A stretch of DNA of 64,000 nucleotides from Evernia prunastri (taxonomy: Eukaryota > Ascomycota > Lecanoromycetes > Lecanorales > Parmeliaceae): positions 124,001-188,000 of the forward strand of contig NKYR01000030.1 of assembly GCA_003184365.1 (NCBI GenBank), in the 5' to 3' direction. The notes beneath the pieces were generated by a model, which saw only the letters and a list, made by a program, of their open reading frames with translations, ran no database searches and was not told where the DNA came from. This document shows positions 22,766 through 31,712 of the stretch, piece after piece. Positions within the stretch are counted from its first letter, which is position 1. Every line of letters starts with the position of its first letter. The position numbers and the translations under genes are program-made.

Positions 22766-25700
22766 CTACAGATCCTCTTCACCTGGAAACTTCACGTCGC
22801 TGAGTGTTTCCATGTCAACCTCGGAGACGCGGCCATGTTCTCGGAACCATTTAATGACCTTGATAACCCACACGTTCTGGCGGCTGCTTCGGTCTCCATG
22901 TGATTTGGTGGCGGGAGCGGCATCAGGGCCAGCTTCTTCGTCCTCCTGAGTCTCGGCAGCGGCGACGGTAGGATAGCCAGTGTCACAGCAGGTGGTATCG
23001 CCGACCACGAAGAGATGCTGTTTCTGGCGACTTAGAACGACGTTGAGCCGCTCCTTCTCTCTCAAAAAGCCTAGATCGCCATTGTCGTTTCCGGCTCGGA
23101 CAATGTCTACAATCATGATCGGCGCTTCTTCGCCCTGCCAGTACTCTACCGTCCCGACTCGGACGTTCCCAAATCCAGCCTTTGCTAACGCCTTTCTGGT
23201 CACTCTTCGTTGTGCAGCGTACGGGGTTGCGATTCCGAAGTCGTTGGGGCTGAGAAGTCTCGAGTTTGCCAATAGTCTCTCTATTATGGAGACAATGAAC
23301 GAGGTGTTATGGGGGTTGACGCGGGAGCTTCCGTTGTCCTCCTTGATGCATTTGCCTTTCACATCGAAGAAGATTGGGTATATTATACCTTCCGGCTCTA
23401 ACGTGAGCTTTGGCAGCAATTTATGGAGCAGGGACCGAAGATGCTTTGACATTGCGCGCTTGGGATGGTCCAGTGCGGTTCCCGGTCCAGCGACAAGCTT
23501 TGATTGATAAAATATCGTATTCGCCAGATCTTCCAAGCCAACTGTCATGCGCATAGTCTCGGTCAAACGGAAGACCGGCATCCCCAATGCGGACCAGCGC
23601 TGCAATGGTCCATGGCTCTGTACGTTGGCAAATGGGTTCTGCGTGGGGGTAGTGAGAACCCTTGTTCGGAGCTGTCTACTGTCCCCAATGAGCGTCACCG
23701 TTTCTGCACCTTTCCAAGCGCACAGTAGCTCGCCATGTGTTGTAACCGAAATCTCGTCGATAATGGTGTGCTGGAAGAAGATGTGTTTGAGCAGGTTCGT
23801 TTCTCCTTGGATTGCGGTCGCAATGATCACGTCCGCGGCGCGAAGTGTAGTCTGCGCAAGCTCCATCAAATCCTTCTTCAGCTGGGCCCATTCTTTCTCG
23901 TTGAGCCGCTGACGATCTGATTTGGCGTAAAGCTCGCGAAATCCGGCCCATGGATCTGGCGTACCTTTTTCATTTTGTTCCTGTCTCGGCTTGGTACTCC
24001 ACTTGCTGTCAATGATGCCGGCAAACTTCAGGACCCAAGTGTGAATTGCAACATCGATGGATACCATGCGAGGGTCTGTCGGTTCGAAGAGCTGGACTTG
24101 GTCCCTGTACAGCCGCTCATACATTTTAATGACACCCAGGGTGGCTCTCAGCATCTCCACGTCGGATACGGGTTCGCCTTGAAAGTACTCCATTTCCGCT
24201 TCCTCAGGCTCTTCTTTCGCTTCCTCAGGTTCATCTTTCCATTCCTCAGCCTCTCCAGCAGGCTCATTGTCCCCGAGGTCATCATCGTTGATGGCTGCGT
24301 TCGACCAAGTCCGTTGAGGACGAACAGGTGGCTCATAACCCCCAGGCAACGGGTTGGCTTCCTTCAATTTTCCGGTGCGCTGACTTGCGTGGTAGTCCTT
24401 GAGCAGAGTCGCTCGTCCTAGTGACAATGCGTGCGCTCTGACGATCATTAGTTTTGACTTCGCAAATTTCGGGACAACAGCATCGCAAGCGCTGTTAGAA
24501 CTACAAGCAACGAAGGTCTTTGACCCCGGATTTCTGGCTGACTGGATTTCACAAAGTGTGGCCACAAGTACTGTTTTGCCGCTGCCGAAGGGGCCCTCAA
24601 TGATGTTGACACCGTTGGCAACATTGCGACAGTGTGTCAGGATGCACTGCTTCTGGCTCGAGTTCAAATTGGCGGTGAGCTCATCCATTTTGCTTTGTGG
24701 CAAACCCTCCAGCAAATCGTCACAGCGGCTCACTGACAGATCACGACCGACTAGGAGACGGCGCTTCTCATCGAAGGGCTTGGTGTTATTGTTGGGACGT
24801 CGGTGCTTGTCAATTGCCTTCAGACGTGCCTTGACGGTGACGGCCGATGGGAAAGTTTTGACATACACATTGTGTGTTGGCATTTCTTGGTCGAGGTCTG
24901 TAGCCGCGGGCATCCTGAATTTGGCATGTGGATGGCCTCCGCTTGGACGATGAAGCAAAAGCGTAAGCGGGGCATTTGGGAGAACCGCGTTCTTTTCCAT
25001 AACACGAGCGGACCAACCAAGCGGATTATCGACGGGATCCTTTTCGCCTTCGGCCTTCTCTTTTAGTGCTTTGATTACCCGATGAGGTTGAGTAGTGATC
25101 AGTACATTATCCAAAGCGGAGAAGATATGCTGGTATGTCTCCCAGTCGGGAATCCATACAAAGCCGATGTAATAGTCCCCGTTTGAACCTGGAGGCGAAA
25201 AAATTGACATTTTCACCAGCACGTCTCGCAGTTGCTTGCTAAGGTCGAAGAAGTGCTTCGCCTCATATGCTTCTGCATTTCCGTACATGACAACGAAGTT
25301 GTCGAAGTCATGAAACTCATTGCGAGGAGTAAAGGCCTTTTTCATGTTGATGTCACGGGGCCGGATCCGGCCCCACTGAACATACCCTTGGGGTTTGGGA
25401 GTGTTCGAGGAGGTGTGGTAGTCAAAGAGTAAAGGATCAGAGCGTGCCGCTTGGTCTGCTATCGCCCATTCGAGATGAGACTGTAGCTGCGTGTACTCCC
25501 AAAGGTAGACATAGACAACTCGGCAGGAGGCTATGTATGGAAGTTGGTTGAATGCGGAGTTGACCTCAGCGTTTGCAGCGGTGAAAGACGAGCCATGACC
25601 GGTGATCTCAGGGCCTACGTTCCCGTCGAGCATGAGCTTGACAATGTACAGCCTATTGGTGTCACAGGCTCTCTTTCCCATTGCGTTGTTAGGTAAGTCG

Positions 25701-26041
25701 CGGAGGAAATTGGCTTTCTCTGTCTCGTCGGCTTTGTGATGCTCTACTGCGTACTGATCTCGAAAATGCTTGAACGTGACCGTGTGATAGGCTTCGCCAT
25801 CATAGAGATGCGTGGTGTCTTCAGCACGACGGAATTTGATGCGAAGGCCAATGAAGGGATCATCTGTGAGGTTGTGTGTGCATGTGATGGCAACTTGTAC
25901 ATCTGCGTCGGGGTGTCTGTTCACATCACCAAGAACGAAGATGGTCGAGCCTGATGCAAAGGTGACGATGACAGGAGGAGAGAAGCCTTTGTTAGGAGTT
26001 TTCTTGGGGCCGGTGTCCCCTTTGTCAGGTTTGGGTGGCAT
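22766..26041 (-). CDS. Large intronless superfamily 1 (UPF1-like) helicase of unknown role
   Basis: One uninterrupted frame of 1091 residues. The C-terminal 600 residues carry SF1 helicase motifs: Walker A GPFGSGKT (about 481-488), a DExx box TIIDEISVT (about 758), TLIGDSRQLR (motif III), FRLTETMRM (motif IV), VGTVEYWQGEEAP (motif V, about 967) and LSRQKQHLFVVGD (motif VI). The order and the WQGEEA and LSRQ blocks place it with UPF1/SEN1/Aquarius-like RNA or DNA helicases. Between motifs Ia and II is an acidic repeat (EEPEEAKEEPEEAE type, 24190-24250). The first 450 residues are not recognised. Absence of introns sets it apart from nearly every other long gene here. The cassette upstream of it (26690-26796) is also found upstream of the CCCH gene. 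A role in RNA surveillance or element defence is only a guess. Confidence 0.8.
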   Translation of the reverse strand: MPPKPDKGDTGPKKTPNKGFSPPVIVTFASGSTIFVLGDVNRHPDADVQVAITCTHNLTDDPFIGLRIKFRRAEDTTHLYDGEAYHTVTFKHFRDQYAVEHHKADETEKANFLRDLPNNAMGKRACDTNRLYIVKLMLDGNVGPEITGHGSSFTAANAEVNSAFNQLPYIASCRVVYVYLWEYTQLQSHLEWAIADQAARSDPLLFDYHTSSNTPKPQGYVQWGRIRPRDINMKKAFTPRNEFHDFDNFVVMYGNAEAYEAKHFFDLSKQLRDVLVKMSIFSPPGSNGDYYIGFVWIPDWETYQHIFSALDNVLITTQPHRVIKALKEKAEGEKDPVDNPLGWSARVMEKNAVLPNAPLTLLLHRPSGGHPHAKFRMPAATDLDQEMPTHNVYVKTFPSAVTVKARLKAIDKHRRPNNNTKPFDEKRRLLVGRDLSVSRCDDLLEGLPQSKMDELTANLNSSQKQCILTHCRNVANGVNIIEGPFGSGKTVLVATLCEIQSARNPGSKTFVACSSNSACDAVVPKFAKSKLMIVRAHALSLGRATLLKDYHASQRTGKLKEANPLPGGYEPPVRPQRTWSNAAINDDDLGDNEPAGEAEEWKDEPEEAKEEPEEAEMEYFQGEPVSDVEMLRATLGVIKMYERLYRDQVQLFEPTDPRMVSIDVAIHTWVLKFAGIIDSKWSTKPRQEQNEKGTPDPWAGFRELYAKSDRQRLNEKEWAQLKKDLMELAQTTLRAADVIIATAIQGETNLLKHIFFQHTIIDEISVTTHGELLCAWKGAETVTLIGDSRQLRTRVLTTPTQNPFANVQSHGPLQRWSALGMPVFRLTETMRMTVGLEDLANTIFYQSKLVAGPGTALDHPKRAMSKHLRSLLHKLLPKLTLEPEGIIYPIFFDVKGKCIKEDNGSSRVNPHNTSFIVSIIERLLANSRLLSPNDFGIATPYAAQRRVTRKALAKAGFGNVRVGTVEYWQGEEAPIMIVDIVRAGNDNGDLGFLREKERLNVVLSRQKQHLFVVGDTTCCDTGYPTVAAAETQEDEEAGPDAAPATKSHGDRSSRQNVWVIKVIKWFREHGRVSEVDMETLSDVKFPGEEDL

Positions 26042-27478
26042 TATGGATCAGGTGAGACAGTTCTGCTGCAAAACTCCGTCAGTTAGATACTTATGACAGG
26101 GAGTGTTTGATGCCGCTTGAAGTGTGGAATGGGCGGTGAACGACTGGTGGATGCCCATGGACGTCCGTGGAAGTCCGTGGATAAGTATGGAGAATTTGAG
26201 CTACTTCAACAGAACAGAGCTCGAGAGTGGTAAAGCTGACTTCAGTGACAGTGAAATATATTGCGAAACGCATAATCTGAAAGCTCTCAAGGTATACCCA
26301 TCATCAAGGCGTGGAGTAAGGATAGAAACTCGGTGATGGTGTTATTGAGTGGTTGAATGTAACTCAATGAGTATTGCAACGGGTGTAAGACTTACCTCGT
26401 GAGCTCTGGTATACTCAAATGACACGAGGACGGTGTAGAGGATTATGTGAGATAGATACACTTCAAGGTGTCAGGAAGGAAGATGTTGACGGTGTGGATG
26501 TGAGGACAAATGAAGAAGGAAGATTTGAACGTGTCGATGAAAATTCTGAAGTGAGTTCTTTGAGGTTCACATGACGCGAAACTAGCTTATCTCCCGGGAA
26601 TAGCTGCCCTGGTGAGTGACAGCAGTTGAACGCAGACTTGTACTGATTCAGGTAGGGCTTTGATATCTCAAATGATTTTTGCAACGGACGGTCCCTGCAC
26701 GAACCGTAAAGAGCGCAGTTGAGAGGATGATCAAGAGATTAAGTAGGCGGTGGTAAAACACGCTAAGCCGCATTCAGATGTGCTCAGTGCACGAACATGA
26801 ACATTGTCAATCTTCGAAGGCTTGCTTTCGTGCAAGAAAAGTACCTTTGCGAGATCAAATGATTAGACCTTTGAAGTCAATCTACTGAATTTGAAGGAGA
26901 CCATGTAGAGCTAAGTCGCGACTCGGTCTGGGTGTACTTGCTGGTGCTCGAGTCACACGACACCATCATAACCTCTGAGCCTAAGTAGGCTCAGATCCGA
27001 ATTGTGAGACGCGACATGGATATAGAAGGCGTCGATGCCTCTCACATAAGCCTTGCAGGTTGACAACGCAGGGATAATCACATAGAACACACTCACTTGC
27101 TTTTGCAATGCAGCACGACCACAATGATCATCCGTGATCAACCATAGAGTGTGCAAGCCAGGTTTAAGTGTTTTGCACGGGTAAATTCCTCAGGCCATCG
27201 CTGAGTATTCAGGTGTCGCCATTGAAGGTGATAATTCTGACTGACGGATAGCTACATCAAAAGGTACCGGCTATTGACTGGGACTTTCTCATCCCTACCA
27301 TGCAATATTCGAAGAAGGACTGTGTATGAAAACATGCGCTTCGCAGTGTACCTGCAACGCTCTATCATTTGCCTTCACAGTATGACATATCAAGCCTTTA
27401 CCAACCTCCTCCTACCTGGAGACTGACGAAGAACAGCACCGCTCATGCAGCCCCCAAGCTCAAGCACTGCAAAGCTAG
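26042..27478. other. Upstream region of the helicase with palindrome and shared repeat
   Basis: No coding gene is recognised. It holds copy 1 of a roughly 105-bp promoter-distal repeat (26690-26796). A perfect 10-bp-arm palindrome, TCTGAGCCTA-AG-TAGGCTCAGA, lies at 26974-26995. Imperfect short repeats of GTCCGTGGA occur near 26160-26180. Confidence 0.5.
26690..26796. repeat. Direct repeat copy 1, upstream of the helicase gene
   Basis: It aligns with 29034-29137. Shared blocks are CACGAACC, AGTTGAG, AAGA-GATTAA-TAGGCGG, AAACACGCTAA, CCGCATT and GATGT. It starts about 650 bp before the helicase ATG. The partner lies about 480 bp before the CCCH gene ATG, in the same orientation relative to the gene. 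Confidence 0.75.
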
Positions 27479-28557
27479 CTAGACCTTGTATAGCTTGTGG
27501 AATTTTCGAACACCTGGAGCTGCCATTGCTTTGCGGGCGTCGAAATCATTGTGACCGCGAGAACACTTTCCCTGCTCAAATGACCGACAGTCACCGTACT
27601 GGGGCCATATGCCGCAAGATGGAATCGCCTCGGGGGTGCCATCCCAATTCGGATGATCTTTCAGCTGGAAAGCATTAGCCTTGGACATGAATGCAAAGCG
27701 AAGGTCGTCTTACATAAGCAGTTCGCAGAGGACACTTCTGGCCATCATCCTGGAGCTGGCACTGCTTGTGATTGATCGAATAAGGACAAATCGAGTTGTA
27801 GTTGGTGTTCATAGGAGGTTTGACGTATGGGAAAATCTGCTCGGATTCGTGCTTAGGCTGGGCACGGCCAGTTTGTGCGTGGGTCTTTTTCCCCTTGCTC
27901 ACGATTGGCGCTTGGCCTTCCTCAAACGGTGTAGTCTCGTCGATCGGGTTTTCAGCTGCCGTTTGGACTGTTCCCGAAGTTCCCTCATGGGGTACGGGTG
28001 TGTCATTCAATGTTGCAGCTTGGTGCGGATCGACTGTGTGAGACTTAGGTGTGACTGTTCCCGCAGTTACCTCATGGGTTGTTGGTGTGCCGCCATTCGC
28101 TCTATGTTGTTCCGGATCGACTTGGTCAGATTCAGGTAGACCTAGATCGCCAATTCCCTTGTGGGATTTAGATCTGTCACTACCCGACGCAGCTTTGCAG
28201 CGTGTTAGTCATGATGAATACCCATGCAAGCAAGAACACGAACCTTCTGACGTCGCACGCTGTCGCTGACGAAGAACGGGGAAACGTTGCTCAAAGTCTT
28301 CCTCTCCGACAATAACTGGCTCTTCGCGGCCCTATTAGCCAGATGCAAAGTCAAATCAAGTATATGCACATACCGGTGTCGGCGAGCAAGACGTGAAGTT
28401 TCATTGATGCCTGCAGGCATGATTCATGCAGATGTCGCAATGTCTGTTCTCGAATTTCCAAGAATGTTGCTGAGTGTGGCATTGCTTGTCCTATATTTCG
28501 TTCGGCTGTTGTAATGTCGGCAAGTAATTTCACCAGCTCTGGGAGTCTCTGATCCAT
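27479..28557 (-). pseudogene. CCCH zinc-finger gene, reading frame in conflict at intron 1
   Basis: Recognisable exons are 28557-28374 (MDQRLPELVKLLADITTAER..), 28331-28244 (REEPVIVGEEDFEQRFPVL), 28192-27714 (low-complexity Thr/His/Glu-rich linker, then ICPYSINHKQCQLQDDGQKC) and 27664-27479 (SCGIWPQYGDCRSFEQGKC then SRGH). The last exon contains a CX8CX7CX3H zinc finger, and the third a related Cys pattern whose final His is Tyr. Exons 2-4 join in frame through 51- and 49-bp introns. Exon 1 to exon 2 needs a 42-bp intron and leaves the frame off by one. So either exon 1 is mis-assigned, there is a sequencing or assembly indel, or the gene is broken. CCCH proteins usually bind RNA. It resembles the neighbouring gene at 29805-30434 over the SICP..HKQC block. 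Confidence 0.55.
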
Positions 28558-29366
28558 GATCGCGCTGGTATATTGAAGTTAGCATTAAGCATGAATAGTG
28601 GTGCTCTGATAGGTAGAGTATAGGTACTGGTTGAAAAGAAAAGTGTTTATATTATCAGTTGTACCCACAATAAAATGAGTTCAATGTGAACGTGACCGCG
28701 AAAGCTGCCACGGAAAAGGGTGTGACTCGCCTTGAGAATAAGAGAAAATTGGTGAGTTTACGGTGATGATGAGGATTATAATCAGAGCGCTATTTTGTGT
28801 TAGCCGAAGGCCAGCTCTTGCCTTGGCGTCCGAAGGAAGTGAGGTAAGCGAATAAGTGTGACACTGAAGAATGTAGGATGGGCCCGACACAGCAGACAGG
28901 CAGCTATGTCGGACCCGTTCAGCAAATTGGGCAGAAAGGAGTCACTGAGGATTGGTAATGGTAACGGTGAAGGTGGCGGAGGAGGTTGATGGACAATGAG
29001 CGTGCTGCCCGAAGATATTTTTGTGTTTCGGGGGGTTCCTACACGAACCCCCGAAGAGTGTGAGTTGAGGGAAAAACAAGAAGATTAAATAGGCGGCAGT
29101 GAAACACGCTAACCGCATTTGGATGTATTCCGTGAATGACACAAACAGAGACTTCACTGCGTAGTTATCTAAAAAGGATACAAATAGGGACTTCACTGTT
29201 TCTACAATTTATGCATCTTTAGACAATTACGACTTCGACAAAACATCGCTGGTCGGCGTCCAGTCGAGTTGACGTTTGTGTTTCCATCGAGTTCATGGAC
29301 GATGGGAAGAAAGGGCACCAGGCAAAGTTTGATATCTATATTCGATGAAGTATAATGTGTATAACA
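28558..29366. other. Upstream region of the CCCH gene
   Basis: No coding gene is recognised. It includes repeat copy 2 (29034-29137) and a 15-mer GATGGACAATGAGCG at 28988 that recurs at 32652, beyond the DEAD-box relic. Confidence 0.45.
29034..29137. repeat. Direct repeat copy 2, upstream of the CCCH gene
   Basis: Partner of 26690-26796. Both copies lie upstream of minus-strand genes that otherwise share no recognised coding homology. Confidence 0.75.
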
Positions 29367-29776
29367 TCACAAGACGTCGCGGTAACGCCAACGGTAGCTA
29401 GAAAACTGAGTCGACGTAGACCTCTCCTCCGATGCTTGGGTCTCGGCTTCCTGTCTGGGCTCAGCCCCGCTCAACATCCCACACTTCGTAATCATTGGCT
29501 GTACCGTAGAAGACACACGTCCAGTCCTAGTCCCCAGCCTATCCAACTCTGCGATATCCTCGAAGCTTCCTTGCCCCAATGCCTGCCCAATGATGGTGAC
29601 TTTGCCTTGTAGCCAAGGTGCTGCAGCGGTTGTAATAAGGAATCTGTTCGACACACTGCGATATGCCATGAGCTGTGGTTGAGGAGCTGGGAAGCGTTGT
29701 GTTGTATCTTACCCATCGGAGTCGAAGGCCAAACTACCAGCCTTATCGAGAACATTGGCTGCTAGAGGTTTCTTTT
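29367..29776 (-). pseudogene. Cyclophilin-type peptidyl-prolyl isomerase relic (C-terminal part only)
   Basis: The frame ending at 29367 contains SNRFLITTAAAPWLQGKVTI, then LDRLGTRTGRVSS and ITKCGML. These match the end of the cyclophilin fold (normally NGSQFFITT..PWLDGKHVVFG..G..SG..S..V.I.DCG.L). A preceding piece at 29776-29713 (AANVLDKAGSLAFDSD) fits the stretch before it. Joining the two by the visible GTAAG..CAG intron leaves the frame off by one. The first half of the domain, including the catalytic Arg block, is absent. The match covers under 100 of about 165 residues, so it is a relic or a piece captured by the neighbouring gene. Confidence 0.6.
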
Positions 29777-29804
29777 CTAGAAAGTATCATATTAGCTTCG
29801 CACA

Positions 29805-30434
29805 TTAATTGCAGAAAAGCAATAATCTTACATGAGCTCGACGCAAAGAGCATTTTTCACGCAAAGGACATTGCTTATGCTTCAAGGGAAAGGGACAGAT
29901 CGAGTTGAATTTTGTGTTCAGAAGCGCTTTGACAACCTGGTGGGTCTGGTCCTCCACGGTCGTCTGATTCTCTGCGCTCATGCCCAATTCTGCGAGCGCG
30001 ACATCCAGAAGGCTTTGCTTTTCGGAAAGGTACTGAGTCATAAAATTGATACTGTGGCGTGTCGACAGTGCCTCGTGATACCGACATCCGTAGCAAACGA
30101 TTTCATCTGGGCCGTGTCGTCTCGACCTCGGAAAGCATAACCCTGGTAAATGCATGGAACATCCGGCACATTCATGCATCTGCTGGGCATTCCAGCCGAT
30201 CACGAGTGGTCCTCCGTTAAACGTGGTGTATAATGCGCGATCTGTACCATCGTAGTCGCCTGAGGGACGAGTAACAAAGCGGTACCAGTCATCTGGACTG
30301 CCATTTGTCATTCGGTAGATCCAGTTGCGAAAAGGTTCGTTGGTGTGAAAGTTGGTCAAGAAGTGCACTGGTTTGAAATCTTTCCAACAATGGAGCCAAC
30401 ACAAGATAGCGGCGCGCATATCCACATTCTTCAT
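29805..30434 (-). CDS. Cys-rich/CCCH-like protein of unknown function
   Basis: An open frame of 209 residues from the ATG at 30434. It carries two CxxC pairs (CAGC..C..VCYGC) of a possible treble-clef or RING-like zinc site around residues 97-125. Near the end is SICPFPLKHKQCPLREKC then SLRRAH, a degenerate CCCH finger related to that of the gene at 27479-28557. The frame continues upstream to 30686, but that part looks like leader sequence. A 50-bp intron (30444-30493) sits just before this ATG, so the start may lie in an upstream exon (ATG near 30520) if the phase can be reconciled. A GTAAGA directly after the finger His may be a donor leading to further exons. Confidence 0.5.
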   Translation of the reverse strand: MKNVDMRAAILCWLHCWKDFKPVHFLTNFHTNEPFRNWIYRMTNGSPDDWYRFVTRPSGDYDGTDRALYTTFNGGPLVIGWNAQQMHECAGCSMHLPGLCFPRSRRHGPDEIVCYGCRYHEALSTRHSINFMTQYLSEKQSLLDVALAELGMSAENQTTVEDQTHQVVKALLNTKFNSICPFPLKHKQCPLREKCSLRRAHVRLLLFCN

Positions 30435-30443
30435 GGTCGACCA

Positions 30444-30802
30444 CTGGAGAGAAATAGTGTATCGTTCATAAAGAGCAGAGGTGTAGCACTTACCCGTCTT
30501 CCGATGCTTTCGAACCCATGTTACTTTATATATTGTTATATGATTATATAAGAATGCCTTCGCAATTCCTCGTTGGATAGGAAGAGAAAGAGAAAGAGGA
30601 AGAGGATGTGGAGGATAAAGAAAGAAAAGAGGAGGAGGAAGGAGGGGGTTTATATCCACTAGTGAAATCCAAGTTGCAGAATTCACTTGCTAGACATTCA
30701 CTTGCTCGAAATTCATTTGCTAATCTTAGGTAGTTTTGTTGATCGACAAGCTAGTTTGTAGAATTCACTTGCTCGGCATTCATTTGCTGACCTTAGTTGT
30801 GC
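30444..30802 (-). repeat. Inverted repeat, left arm (promoter, leader and intron)
   Basis: In complement this reads CACAACTAAGGTCAGCAA, several AGCAAGTGAAT-type units, TTTCACTAGTGG, AAACCCCCTCCTTC, a C/T-rich tract and TATCCTCCAC. It then reaches AAGGCATTC and a 50-bp intron, GTAAGTGCTACACCTCTGCT onward. The right arm at 31416-31712 carries the same elements in the same order on the other strand. Confidence 0.8.
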
Positions 30803-31415
30803 CAATTTCACTTGACGACAAGTGATCTCTCGTGCAGGAAGAACTTTTCTAGAAAACTATGTAAGAGGAAGGAATGACAGGCTACTTATAGCCAGTGATG
30901 CCACTGCTAAGGCCACTAATCCTCGGTCACTTAAGTAATATTTCCAGGGGAATTGTAGGAAATGAATGAGCAAGCTAGACAGGATTTGACGCAGTTTGCC
31001 CATTCATTTCTTGCATGGTCTGGTGAAGGGTAGTCTAGTTCACACGTAGTACGTACTCAGTGATAATCAGTGTGAGTCAATTTGCTTTGGCAATGCTGGC
31101 CACCGATTCACGGTTGACTAATTCCAGCAACTTCCCTTCTCTTGAAAAGACTTCTCAACTTTGTTAGCCTATAGAATAATTAGTCCCCTTCTCCCATATG
31201 AATACCTGGCCATCTCTCTCATCTGCCTGGTTCAAAAGAAGGTCAAATCTGAAGTTGCATTCATGAGTCGAACTTTGTTGAACCCCTTTCTCTCTAAGCC
31301 GATCTTCCTAAGCCAGCTTGTAAAGTTTCCAATAGATCACACCCACCTTCGCCCATTTTACTACTAGTCTCCGTGAATAACCCACTTGATTCACGGCTGT
31401 CAAATTCGAAATGAG

Positions 31416-31712
31416 TGACACAACTGAGGTCAGCAAGTGAATTCTAAGCAAGTGAATTCTGCAAGTTAGGTTTCACTAGTGGGTATCTAAACCCCCTCCT
31501 TCTCCCTCTTTTTTTTTCTTTCTTTCTTTATCCTCCACCACCCTCCTCCTTCTTCTACTTCCGCTTGAGAACGAGTTGCTAAGGCATCCGTATATATTTA
31601 TAGGTATGCCTATAAATATCTATTAAAACCGCTTTTCATGACATCCTGGGCACAGCAGAGAGAGGTAAGCTACACCTCTGCTCTTCATGAACGATAGACT
31701 TATTCTCTTTAG
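31416..31712 (+). repeat. Inverted repeat, right arm (promoter, leader and intron)
   Basis: Partner of 30444-30802. It ends with a 48-bp intron (31665-31712, GTAAGCTACACCTCTGCT onward) that closely matches the 50-bp intron of the left arm. The short exons before the two introns are not alike. The roughly 600-bp spacer between the arms holds no recognised gene. Confidence 0.8.
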
